In this document: in pieces, positions 33,191 through 43,800 of the stretch
How the letters are laid out: each line of letters begins with the position of its first letter
Numbering within the stretch: the first letter of the stretch is position 1
Notes under the pieces: generated by a model
Told to the model about the DNA's origin: nothing
The model's input: only the letters and a program-made list of their open reading frames with translations
The model's database searches: none
Position numbers and translations under genes: made by a program
DNA from: Monodelphis domestica
Taxonomy: Eukaryota > Chordata > Mammalia > Didelphimorphia > Didelphidae
Length of the DNA: 64,000 bases
Direction of reading: 5' to 3'
Assembly (NCBI RefSeq): GCF_027887165.1
Contig: NC_077227.1
Span: forward strand, 71,417,252-71,481,251

Positions 33191-33515
33191 TATGCTCTCT
33201 CTTGGGATCTGGAGCCAGGAGGACTCCTATTTGAGTTCAGATCTGGTCTCAGATGCTTACTACCTGTGTAATCCTGAGCAAGTCACTTAACCTCATTTGC
33301 CTCAGTTTCCTCCTCTGTAAAATGAGCTGGAAAAGGAAATGGCAAACCATTTCAGTGTCTCTGCCAAGAAAATCCCAAATGGAGCCATAAAAAATTGTAA
33401 AGAACTGAATAATAACTTACTCTCTTTTTGATTCTGAGAGTATTACTCCCTTGCTCAAGAGCCATCTCACATTTCCTATTACCTTTAAGATGAAGCACAA
33501 GCTCTTCAGCTTGGC
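33191..33515 (+). mobile_element. Mar1-type SINE and L2 fragment
   Basis: 33191-33415 is a sense Mar1-type SINE ('gagcaagtcacttaacctca', 'tgagctggaaaaggaaatgg', 'caaaccatttcagtgtctct'). 33430-33515 resembles an L2 segment ('actcccttgctcaagagcca'). Confidence 0.75.
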
Positions 33516-34182
33516 CAGATGGATGGGAGTCATTATTATTAACCTTGTTAATAGTAATGATTTTAATGTAATTATTAATTAGACCAGCAATAAAAGTGTT
33601 ACAGAGAATCTTAGATGCACAAGAATGAATCATCACAAATATTAGTAGTTAATAAGAATAATAGAAAATAAGTTCCTATTCATGGGACACCTTCAAGCAA
33701 AAGCTAGATACTGACTTGTGAAGTAATTTGAAAAGCAAACCTTGTCAAGGTATGGCATTGAAAAGTCCCTGAGGTACCTTCCTACTCTGAGATTTTACTA
33801 ACTTATTTTTCTTTATTGAAAAACAGTTTAATGGAAATTTTCTTTTTTCTAAAAAAAATCCAACAACTCCTTAGTCAAAATAATTAAAATGTGTGTGTAT
33901 GTATGTATGTAGAGATCACTGAGTTCAATTCTGTCATTTTATGAGGAAATCAAGATCTTGAAAAATTAAATGCAAAGACATATAGAAAGAGTTAGAGTCA
34001 GATAGACTGGGAATAGAAAAAAAGGTTTATTTTCTATTGCATTATGGGGCCTCTCCATTATGATTAACTTTTCAAGACCTGGACATCTCTCCATGTTATT
34101 TGCACCAATTTGTAGTTTATTAAGTAGATTTTTTTAATCAACAGCATCACTGAGAATCTAAAAATCCCCTGTTTGAAATATG
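33516..34182. other. Gene-free AT-rich stretch
   Basis: Nothing was recognised apart from a short (TGTA)n near 33891-33910. Confidence 0.4.
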
Positions 34183-34560
34183 TTATTGTTGTTTTTCACT
34201 CATTTCAGTCATGTCTGACACTTTTTTGACTTGGCAAAAGAGCAAGTTACTACAACAGCTTGCCATTTCTTCCTATAATTCATTTTATAGATGAGAAACT
34301 GAGGCCAATGGGGTTAAATGACTTATCTAGGGTTACACATTGAGTAAGCATCTGAGGCTAGATTTGAACTCACCATCCTGAATCTGGTTCTGTGCTCTGT
34401 CCACCGAGCCATCTAGCTGCCTCATTGGAAATCTATTGTGTAATTTATCTATCTATGCTCACGTTTTCTCCCAATAGAATTAAACTCTTGGAGTTTTGTT
34501 TTTGTATAGGCAGTGGTTATGCCAGACCTATGGTAGGTATTTAATAAACACTTGATGAAT
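34183..34560. mobile_element. Antisense Mar1-type SINE followed by an L2 3' end
   Basis: 34183-34425 is antisense ('cagtcatgtctgacactttt', 'gaaactgaggccaatggggt', 'gagccatctagctgcctc'). 34440-34560 is a sense L2 end ('tatggtaggtatttaataaa'). Confidence 0.75.
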
Positions 34561-35289
34561 TGAATCACACATTAGCTTCTTGAACTCATGTCCAAGTCTA
34601 CTCAGAAGAAAAGCTATCTATAAAGTTTAAATAGTGAGAGATGAGGGAGTAAAGCATCCTTTTTAGCTGGGGTGCTTAATAGAGCATTGAGACGTCTCTG
34701 ACCAGACTTTCTAAGAACAATCAGAGTCCATACATTCCACCTGGTTTAAGCATTGCTAAAGGGGGGAAAGCAAGCAGGAAGAAAATTAGCAGCAAACCTG
34801 CATGGCCCTCAGGGACCATCGAAAACAGAATGGCACAAAGAAATGATAGTCTGGGAGCGTGATCTCACTGGATCCAACAACAAGTATTTACTAAGCATTG
34901 AGAAAATGCCCAACATTGACAGGGTCCTGGGTTGAAAGGTCCATCCGGGACAATCTAAGCATTTAAAAAATTATAAAAGCTTTGAATTCTCCATTTGATA
35001 ACTGGTAACTTGATCATTTCCTACATGGTTTATTAAATGAGATAATGTGTATGTGAAACATTTCAGAAACTGTAACGATATCAATCTTAGACACAGTTTC
35101 CTCATGTGTAAAATGGAGATAATAAAACCAACCTACCTCCCAATATTGTTGTGAGGATGAAAAGACATTTATAAAGCATTTTACAAAACTTGAAGAGTAC
35201 TATACATGCTAGCTATTATTATTAATGATATTGTGTCCATTTTTTTATTATTGCTGTTACTCTTTTTCAGTCTATAAATAATTAGCTTA
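34561..35289. other. Gene-free stretch with a MIR 3' part
   Basis: 35080-35230 looks like a sense MIR end ('cctcatgtgtaaaatggaga', 'tgctagctattattattaat'). Nothing else was recognised. Confidence 0.45.
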
Positions 35290-35755
35290 GCTGATATGTT
35301 GCAAAGGACATTAAGGCTCAACTCTAGGACCCATCTTTTGCATTAACCCTTCCTGTTTCTTCTAATGCCACTCCTCCACAATGCCCTCACAAATTATCTT
35401 CTGTCTATTTTGTATATTCTATATATGGCCATGTTGTCATCCCCAGCTTCTAGATTCTGGTAATCTCCTTGAGGGCTGGGGCCATTTTGATTCTGTTTTT
35501 GTATCCCACTGTGAATATAGTGCAAATAGTTGTTGACTTATTTTCAGTTGACCAGCTGTCTAGATGGAATAAGCAGCAGGCTTATTGAAGAGTCCTGGTT
35601 TTATCAATTAATGTCTACTAATCACCTACTTTAGAGCCCCCCTTGCTGGCTGTGTGATATTGATCAAGTCTCTGAGATTTAGATTCTTCATCAGTAAAGA
35701 TAATGTTAGATAAGCTTTAAAGCCCTATATATACAGGCGAGCTATTATTATTAAC
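35290..35755 (+). mobile_element. L2 3' end and MIR fragment
   Basis: 35290-35560 is an L2 end ('aatctccttgagggctgggg'). 35640-35755 is a MIR fragment ('ggctgtgtgatattgatcaa'). Confidence 0.65.
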
Positions 35756-37134
35756 TTAGCTCTCTTCTGTAGCCCCTGATCTTGATAGAGGCAAGACCTT
35801 ATTTGTCCTGTGCCCCCACAGCCACAAGGGAGACTGGGCAAGCCATTGGGCAAATACACATTATTGATATCCAAAAGTGGGCTAGCTGCTTTGGAAAGTA
35901 GGAAATTCCAGGTTACTGGAGATTCTTAAGGTTCCACTTATCAGGGATGTTATAACAGGGATTCTTGCTTAGGAATAGGTTGGTCTAGATAACCATCAAG
36001 ATCTCTTTTAATTACAAAATGGAATGACTCTCTGGTTTGTATTGCTAGGAAAAGCATTAAAACACATTCTTGACTCATGATTAATCATTTATGCCATTGT
36101 TAGATACATAGGGCAACATTATATATGGATGTTTAAATGTGGACTTAGAGTGGTTTATGGGTCAGCAATCTTTTTTGGGGGGGGGATTTCCTAGGCCCTC
36201 TTTTCTTTTCTTTTCTTTTTTGCATGAAATGTTAACAAAAGCACATACTATTCATTTGATCCCAACTTGTGAATATTGGTGGTTTATTTCACCCACAAAG
36301 CCTCTTTGGTTTAAAACATAAGCATTTATTTAAATGGTCAGTAGGTCCAGCCTCTTGTTTAGGTTCCTTCCTCAAAAATCCATCAGCATTTTGAGTAGAT
36401 GCTTGGTTATTTGGAGAGTAAAGTAAGGATTTGTGTGAGATAGTATTCTAACACTATCCAATTCATATTAGTTGGGTCTATCTTGCCTTTCTCTTGTGTT
36501 TGCCCTACTCCCTTTCAATATGAGTGAGTGAAATGCCATGTTAGATCCTGTTGGTAATAGTGAGGTGAGGGAGATAAGGACAATTAAACCTTCTCTGCTC
36601 TTTCCTTCCTCCCATCCTTTTTTTTTTTAAATCAAAGTAGGAAACATGAAGGTTAGCATATTTTAAAACCATGTGGTCAGCTGCTTCACTTGGACTATAT
36701 GAGAATTCTTTTTTTTTTTTTTTACAAAGCCCTTATCTTCTTTCTGTATTAGAATTGATGCTAATCTGATGGATAACCCATTTAATCTATTCCACTATTT
36801 TAAAAAGTAGACCTATCTACTTTAACATAAAACTTCCTGGTTTCACCTTTTTCTAATGAGACTGTTCAAGAAAAAAAGTCATCTGCCTTTTAGAAACACA
36901 GAAAAGAAGTTGACAAATGTTAGCTTTTCCACTACCTAATGCTTGAAGAAATGCTGAACTTGTACTGCATAGGGTATAGTTTCTTTTTTTATCAGAAAGG
37001 AGAGATAAAGACCAAGAGTTCCTTGGAGGAGAGTGAGCCTTAACTGACAGAAGACTGGGCTTCTTATCATTCAAGTACGTGTCATAAAGAAAGTAAAAAT
37101 AGGTACATCTTGGATAACCACGTCCAAAGCATGA
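35756..37134. other. Gene-free stretch downstream of GDF2
   Basis: No exon or confident repeat was recognised. There are T-runs near 36619-36630 and 36709-36723 and a G-run near 36174-36185. RBP3, expected on this side of GDF2 by mammalian synteny, is not visible here. Confidence 0.4.
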
Positions 37135-38258
37135 CATCTCCAACTCCCACACATTTATTTCAGTGAATTAAAGCCTGATTCATTTTCTACTCTTTAAATT
37201 CTTCCTAAGGAAAATTTGAAAGAAAAAAGTCAGTTCAAGCACAAAGAAAATACAAGGTCAACCAAGTTAAATAAATAATTGAAAGAAACTGGAGTCTCTT
37301 AAGTGAACCATCCCCTGCACCCCATCCAATAACATGTAGTTATTTGTTTGATGACAAATAATATCCATTTTGACTCTGCTTATAATATTACAGTGGACCA
37401 ATGGAGAAACCAAAAATAATTGGTGAAAACATGAACCTGCTGTCACCTTTATGCCAGTGTAGTGGCAAAGTTAGGGCTTCAATGTCCTTGAAAGGGCTCC
37501 ACTGGAAAGATGACTGAGACAGATGAAGCCAATTGTACTCCATGCTCCTGATCCACTTTGAAGTGAGATACATCCAGTATGAGTCTGTGCATTCAGTGGT
37601 TATTGAATACCGTGTTGGAGCTTGGTAATTCTTCATTCTTGGCATATGCATTCTTAATTGTCATATTTCCCTAAAGCAGCAATTGTTAATCAGTGTTCTG
37701 ATGTGGAATGTGTTCTAGATCAAGGTGATGACCTGGTTAGGAACTCTGCTGTGCATATGAAACATTCATTCCTTACTTCCCTATTCCTTTGCATGTTCAT
37801 TTTCATAGATTATGCAGCCATCTGTACTCCTCATGTTTGGTAATCTTTAGGAAATTTTTGGCTAATATTCAATTCTTTTGACTTTGTGTTTTTCCCCCAT
37901 CAACTTCCCTGTCTGCACCCCATTGCATCTACTTTCCTGATTTTTTTCATCCTTCCCACCAATTCTGTTTTCCCAAGATCCCCTTTGGGTACTTCAAAGT
38001 CTAACGTTACTCCTGTTGGACATATTGCTAAAAGGGTCAATTGTAGTAGTGCTTCCAAATAATTAAGTCCAAGTAACTTGGCTTTAGAGTCTTGATTTTT
38101 TCTTTTCTCTCTTCCAATATTGTCTACATAGGTTAACATCATCAGCACCAATGTATAGCTTTGCAAGAGCACATGCCTTTTGATACCTCCCCTCTCCCTT
38201 CATCCCAGAATGATATGCCAATATTTTCCTTTTTTCAAGCTGATGGGGTGATTGGGTA
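37135..38258 (-). other. Candidate 3' UTR of GDF2
   Basis: The first AATAAA on the minus strand after the GDF2 stop is at 37154-37159, about 1.1 kb downstream. A real 3' UTR may be shorter and use a non-canonical signal. No repeat family was recognised in the interval, which fits transcribed single-copy sequence but does not prove it. Confidence 0.3.
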
Positions 38259-39196
38259 CTACCTACATCCACATTCTGCCACACTCATTCCTTCATATTG
38301 GTATTTTAAAGTGGGCACTCCGACATCATCTTTATAGAGGATAGAAATTGGGTTCAGTTTGGTAGGTACACAGCAGGCCTTTCCAGCTTTCATGGGATTT
38401 TTGAGATGTACTAAAGTCTGAACAATGGCATGCTTAGTTGGAGTCACATCATCAGCAAGAGGGAAGAAGCAGATTCCTTTACATTCATATGCATCATACT
38501 CTTTTGGGGCAATGATCCAGCTGTCCCATCCAATATCTTTGAAGTTGACTCGAAGGGAGCTCCTTTGGCAATGGTTATTGGAAGCTGTGCTTCTTTTGCT
38601 TCTGGACAAAGATGGTCTCCTGATAGAGAAATCTTCTATTTCTTCTATTTCCTCCTCTTCCTGAGTGCTGCCATTCTTGGACAACTTCTTGAGCACACTC
38701 TCTTGCTCATGACCTATCATCTCCCTGAGCTCCATCTTGATTTCCTTGGTTCCATTGCTGCGGTCATCAGAGAACACAACAAAGAAGGGCAGATTTTTGG
38801 AGTCTGGAGGGACACTGATGTCTAGTTTTTCACATCCTTTCATATGATTTTCCACTCTAATTTCCAGCTTATTTTTGTTCTTTGTTGGATCTGACCTAAC
38901 CCATCGTTTTACTGCACTGGAGACCTCAAATGTTTCCCAACCACTTTCTTGGATAGCCTGGGACACAAGGAAGGACTTGGTCCCCTCTGTGCCTTCCCAG
39001 AAGTCTGTTGCACCTTGGATGTCATAAATGGCAATGCTGCCTTTCAGTTCATGGGACAATTCAGCATGGCTGTGACATGAAATATAGAGTCGGAGCTCAG
39101 CCCTGGTGATTTGCTCATGTCTTGGGATAGAGATGTTGAAAAGTAAGATGTGTTTCTGTAAGGGATGTCTGTCTGTCGAAGACACAGAGACAACAT
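38259..39196 (-). CDS. GDF2: GDF2 (BMP9) coding exon 2: prodomain remainder and mature ligand
   Basis: 938 coding bases. They carry most of the latency prodomain ([20 protein letters not shown], with an N-glycosylation sequon NIS), an acidic run ([10 protein letters not shown]), the furin site RSKR (residues 314-317) and the mature ligand (residues 318-427, exactly 110 residues). The mature domain has the seven cystine-knot cysteines (HCQ, YEC, ICFF, ACCVP, ECGCR) and the family's [11 protein letters not shown] and VPTLKY segments. The acceptor 'ttgcag' sits at 39197-39202 and the split codon G|AT joins to exon 1. The stop is TAG at 38259-38261. GDF2 is a circulating ligand that signals through ALK1/BMPR2 on endothelium. 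Compared with the human protein as I recall it, the cysteine pattern and length are conserved; CKGIC replaces CKGGC. Confidence 0.97.
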
Positions 39197-39474
39197 CTGC
39201 AATGGAAACAGACACACACAGTGACCCGATTTATTTTACTTGGCTCATTTAGTTTTTCTACTTGAGAGCTTCAAAGCTAAATTCATTAATCTTATCCAAC
39301 ACCCCTTCCTATCCCTTATTTTGTAGTTGAGATGATTGGTGTCTAAAGAGATGAACTGAATTGCTCAAGATCCCAGAGTTCACAAAACCAGGGTCCAGAC
39401 CCAGTTTCTCTAGGTTATAATAGCCTCAAATTCTTTCTACTATATTGAATTGCTTCTTTGCTCCCTTTCTCCCT

Positions 39475-40300
39475 TGCTCCCTCCCTCCCTCCCATGCTCC
39501 TCCACTTCCTTCCTTCCTTCCTTCCTTCCTTCCTTCCTTCCTTCCTTCCTTCCTTCCTTCCTTCCTTCCTTCCTTCCTTCCTTCCTTCCTTCCTTCCTTC
39601 CTTCCTTCCTTCCTTCCTTCCTTCCTTCCTTCCTTCCTTCCTCCTTCCCTCCCTCCCTGCCTCCCTCCCTGCCTCCCTCCCTTCCTTCCTCCCTTCCTTC
39701 CTTCCTTCCTTCCTTCCTTCCTTCCTTCCTTCCTTCCTTCCTTCCTTCCTTCCTTCCTTCCTTCCTTCCTTCCTTCCTTCCTTCCTTCCTTCCTTCCTCC
39801 CTCCCTCCCTTCCTTCCTTCCTTCCTTCCTCCCTCCCTCCCTTCCTTCCTCCCTTCCTCCCTTCCTTCCTCCCTTCCTCCCTTCCTTCCTCCCTTCCTCC
39901 CTTCCTTCCTCCCTTCCTCCCTTCCTTCCTCCCTTCCTCCCTTCCTTCCTCCCTTCCTCCCTTCCTTCCTCCCTTCCTCCCTTCCTCCTTCCCTCCCTCC
40001 CTCCCCCCTTCCTTCCTTCCTTCCTTCCTTCCTTCCTTCCTTCCTTCCTTCCTTCCTTCCTTCCTTCCTTCCTTCCTTCCTTCCTTCCTTCCTTCCTTCC
40101 TTCCTTCCTTCCTTCCTTCCTTCCTTCCTTCCTTCCTTCCTCCCTTCCTCCCTTCCTTCCTCCCTTCCTCCCTCCCTTCCTTCCTTCCTTCCTTCCTTCC
40201 TTCCTTCCTTCCTTCCTTCCTTCCTTCCTTCCTTCCTTCCTTCCTTCCTTCCTTCCTTCCTTCCTTCCTTCCTTCCTCTCTCCCTCCATTTGTCCCCTCC
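39475..40300. repeat. Very long (CCTT)n polypyrimidine tract with 20-bp higher-order repeat
   Basis: About 820 bases of nearly pure CCTT on the plus strand (AAGG on the GDF2 sense strand), with CCCT and CCTCC variants. A 20-bp unit, cttccttcctcccttcctcc, is tandemly repeated seven times without a mismatch at 39841-39980, and a similar pattern recurs near 40132-40181. It opens spurious frames of ~300 codons on both strands, which are not genes. A tract this pure can form triplex or R-loop structures; that is an inference. The assembled length may be inexact. Confidence 0.95.
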
Positions 40301-40509
40301 CTCCTTCACTTCCTCCTCTCTCCTTCTCTTTGTCCCTCCCTCTCTTTCATAAAAAAAAAATTTCACCTCCAAAAGCCCCATGTATGATGATATGAAAGAA
40401 TTACAAAGAAGAGAGCCATTTTTGACTTTGGGAGCTTTCAGATTACTGAGGGGTAGAGATGACATGAATGCAAATAATTTTACTATATAAGAGACAGAGT
40501 TGTACATTG

Positions 40510-40725
40510 AGAAGATCATTGTCTTTGGAGTACAAGGACATGAATCTGAGTTCTGAGTCTTGACACTTATAAATTCTGTGATTTGGCTTGTGGCCCAAAC
40601 TCTGTGAACCTCAGTTTCTCCATTTGTAAAATGTAAATAATAACTGATTCTACCTATTTCCTAGGGAGGTTATGAGGAAAATGATTTGCAACTTACAAAA
40701 CAGCATACCACTGTAAGCTTTTAAA
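40510..40725 (+). mobile_element. MIR-like SINE in GDF2 intron
   Basis: 'aacctcagtttctccatttg', 'taaaatgtaaataataact', 'gaggttatgaggaaaatgat'. Confidence 0.7.
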
Positions 40726-40869
40726 ATAATAACAAGAATGGTAATCTTTGTTTTATAGAAATAAGCATTCCAGATTTTACTGTTGATTTGATATCACCAT
40801 GTAATGATATATTTGATCTACTGCTTGCCTTTACAGAAGATGGAAATCATGAATTTCTTTTGCTTTTTT

Positions 40870-41300
40870 TACCTAATTAAACTTTTTTTTGTTTAGAAAT
40901 GTTTCATTTTTTTCCAAATTACAGATAAAAACAATTTTTGTCATTTGTTTTCTATCATTTTGAGTTCCAAATTCTCTCCTTCCCTCCCTTGCTGTTCCCC
41001 AACTGAGATGGTAAGCAATTTGATATTGGTTATCCATGTGCTATCATACAAAACATATTTTCATATTCATCATGTTGTGGAAGAACACATTAAAAACCCC
41101 ATGAAGAAAATGAAATGAAAAATGGTCTGCTTTGATCTGCATTCACACTCCATCAGTTCTTTCTCTGGAGGTGGATAACATTTTTCATCATGAGTCCTTT
41201 GGGATTGTCTTGGATCATTGTATTGCTGAGAAGAGCTAAGTCACTCACAGTTGTTCATTGTATAGTACTGTTGTTACTATGTACAATAATCTTTTGATAA
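40870..41300 (-). mobile_element. L1 3' end fragment in GDF2 intron
   Basis: Antisense L1 3' UTR: 'ttccctcccttgctgttccc', 'catcagttctttctctggag' and 'ggatcattgtattgctgaga', parallel to 28600-28740. It lies in the same orientation as GDF2 transcription. Confidence 0.75.
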
Positions 41301-41991
41301 CAGTTCTTTATAAAGTATTTTTAAAGGACTTCCCAGAAAGGAATGTATGATTTCAAATCACTGTTGTGAAAGAAGGAAGAAGGAAGATGAATCCTAATGA
41401 GCCCAGAGTAATCTGAAGTGAATTCCTGTGTTTTTCTAGGAACTTTTACAAAGGTTCTGATTTATTGCTGTCAACCTTAAATTGAGAACCTTGAGGATTT
41501 TTTTTAAGAGTAGTGAGTGGGAGGAGAAAATGAAATTCCAATGTTAGGAAGAGAACTCGATCTAGTGACTGAAATGGTTCAGCAATCAGTAGTGATTCTT
41601 AATTGAAGAAGGGGATTTAAGAAAAAAAATTCCCTTTGATCTGTATACTTTTGTTGGGGTAGGGAAAAGTGAGATTTTTGCCTAAATTCCCCAGACCGTT
41701 TCTCTAATTCTCCACTTCATTTTGTATTTGTAAACATGGTAATAGAAGACTTTCAGTCACTGGTTTCAATACCCCAATAATTCTGGTGTCAGGGAGCAAA
41801 ACTAACATCCATTTATTTATGACATCACCTTTAAATTGGACTTTGGGGGAATGTGATACCACAAAAGGCAAAAGACAATCCTGGCTCTTGAGGAGTTCAC
41901 CATCAAACTCTAAGTTACTGATGGATTGTCAATCTGCTTTCATGTAGGGAGTATCTATGCTCAGAGTCCCTAAATGAATAAAATCACAGGT

Positions 41992-41993
41992 CA

Positions 41994-42048
<55 letters not shown>
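41992..42048. repeat. (CA)n microsatellite
   Basis: About 26 CA units, nearly pure, in the GDF2 intron. Confidence 0.95.
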
Positions 42049-42050
<2 letters not shown>

Positions 42051-42309
42051 AACCAAGCAAATATTTGGGAGACAAACCTATCATATTGCAAATTCCTACT
42101 GAAAAAAAAAAAAGGTTAATTACTTGATTAACCGAGCTGCCCTTCTACATAGCCAAAAAGGTCTATTTTTATTTGTGTCTGTTGTTTCTTTTAAAGTCAT
42201 TTACACTCAAACCTGCACATTCAGCCTGATTGATTGCTGAGGAGAGGAGCGACTTACTGTGATCACTAAGACAATCTCAAGCTACCTTCCCATTTTGTTT
42301 CTCAGATTC

Positions 42310-42500
42310 ATGGGCTCATAGTCAGAACTCAAAGGGATTCTAAAAAATGTTTCTAACAGACTGCTCAGTTTTAGTTGAAGAAAACAAAGCCTGGAGTCAA
42401 AAAGCAGTTGTCGAAGGTCACAGAGCATGTTGGTGGAAGAAGTGGGAATAAAATCCAGGTCTCCTAGCTAGGGAATCAGTATGCTATCACTACAGTTGGT
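42310..42500 (-). mobile_element. MIR-like fragment in GDF2 intron
   Basis: 'gaaaacaaagcctggagtca' and 'gtcacagagcatgttggtgg' resemble the antisense MIR core. Confidence 0.45.
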
Positions 42501-42947
42501 CATCAAGCCATATAAGCTTTTTTATGTAAAGGAAATCACAGGAGGCATAGAACATTACTTAATTAGAGACTGAGGTGGGGCAGAACCAGGGAAATTCTCA
42601 ATAGGTCCCCCCCTTTTCTTCCTTTTTCCCCCATAAGCTCACTGACAGAGTAGAAATAGCAATCTTTTTTAAAGACCTGAAAATCCACTATGTGAACCCT
42701 GGGGACTGACAAACTGGCTAGTTCATTAAATAGTATGGGGAAAGAGGAGAGAATCTTCCTAAATGAACACCTCCAGGTCTTCTTCTCCAACAGCTGGTTC
42801 CTGGGAAGTCCAGAGGAAAAGAAGGGGACATTGGCAAAGACTCATGCAAGCAATACAGAACCAACTGATCCATCACCAAGCATATGCATGCTAGGTGAGG
42901 GGCTGAGGACAGTAAGAAGCCACCTCCTCCCTCAGGCTTAGCCATAC

Positions 42948-43293
42948 CTTCGATACTGAAGCTCCTCACTATATTGGATGCTGGAGTGGACGATTTGTCG
43001 GTGGTGTATCTGTTGTATAGATCAATCATGAACTGAGGCGGCTCCACTTTGGTCCTGTCTTGGGAAGGGACCCCTGATAAATTCAGGCTCCGCAGGAAAT
43101 CCACCTTCATGTTCTCCAGGAACATTTTGAAGTCAAAGCTCATGTCATCCTCCCCCTTCTCAGCCTCCCCAAAGAATCTATTGGCGCTTTCCATGGCAGA
43201 CACCCGTTCCCGGTCCTCCAGAGGTTTCCCTCGCCCGCAGCAGGCTAGGAGAGATAAAGCTAGTAGACCAGTCAGCAATGCAAAATAAGGCAT
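42948..43293 (-). CDS. GDF2: GDF2 (BMP9) coding exon 1: signal peptide and start of prodomain
   Basis: The ATG at 43291-43293 has A at -3 (acctaaaATG), and the first ~22 residues form a signal peptide ([20 protein letters not shown]). The conserved prodomain start follows: [20 protein letters not shown] (sequon NLS), [18 protein letters not shown] and [10 protein letters not shown]. The exon ends at 42948 with one base of the next codon, before GTATGG. With exon 2 this gives 1,281 coding bases plus stop, or 427 residues, compared with 429 for human GDF2. Residues 23-50, between signal peptide and FKMFLEN, are the least conserved. Upstream sequence is described at 43294-43800. Confidence 0.96.
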
Positions 43294-43800
43294 TTTAGGT
43301 GGTGGGGGTGTGCCCTGTCTGCCAACAGGATGAAAAAGGAGCCCAGGTTACGCTAGCTTGGGACAGTTGATGGATTATAGGGAGGAGGAAAGAATAGTCT
43401 TAAAGCATCTCGTTTCTGCAGCCTTTTCTGACTACAGTCTCTCATCAGTTGTCAGCCGGGCTGGCCATACACTTGTAACTTATCTAAAGTTGCCTCAGTG
43501 GTTCTTATCTCCTAAAGCTCTTAGTTTTTACTTAATGATGATTCTATAAACATCTGACAAACACAAATGGCTTGTGGGAAGAACATTGTATACTGTAAAG
43601 AATTCGCATTCACTTTGGGGTTATCGGCTGCTTAATTAGTTTTTTTTCCCCCTTCCTTTCTTTCCCTCCTCATTTCCTTGCCAGCTTTGAGCTGAAGAGG
43701 ATTGGGACTATGGTGGGGGGTGGGGAATGTCATATGCTCAGAGTTTTCCAGGCCCCTGAATTTGGAGGGTGTGCATGAGGGAAAAAGGAAGACAGAAACA
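43294..43800 (-). promoter_or_regulatory. GDF2 5' UTR and putative promoter region
   Basis: About 500 bases upstream of the start codon without a recognised repeat. On the minus strand it contains AGATAA-type GATA motifs opposite 'cttatct' at 43479-43485 and 43507-43513. No TATA box can be assigned with confidence and the transcription start is unknown. The promoter call rests on position only. Confidence 0.4.

Larger units (their letters stand above)
39197..42947 (-). other. GDF2 intron 1
   Basis: 3,751 bases with GT at 42946-42947 and AG at 39197-39198 on the minus strand, phase 1. It contains an antisense MIR-like fragment (39290-39430), the (CCTT)n tract, a MIR (40510-40725), an antisense L1 3' UTR (40870-41300), a (CA)n and a MIR-like fragment (42310-42500). 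Human GDF2 likewise has two coding exons with one intron at this point. Confidence 0.93.

Noticed and set aside
39426-40519. Several ~290-360 codon open frames on both strands (Pro/Ser/Leu-rich on plus, Glu/Gly/Arg/Lys-rich on minus)
   Set aside because: They are pure translations of the (CCTT)n tract, which lacks stop codons in several frames on both strands. No non-repeat protein sequence supports them.
42563-42947. Continuation of the GDF2 exon 1 reading frame past 42948
   Set aside because: The GT donor at 42946-42947 and the exact match of exon 2 to the family at 39196 show that this is intron read-through.
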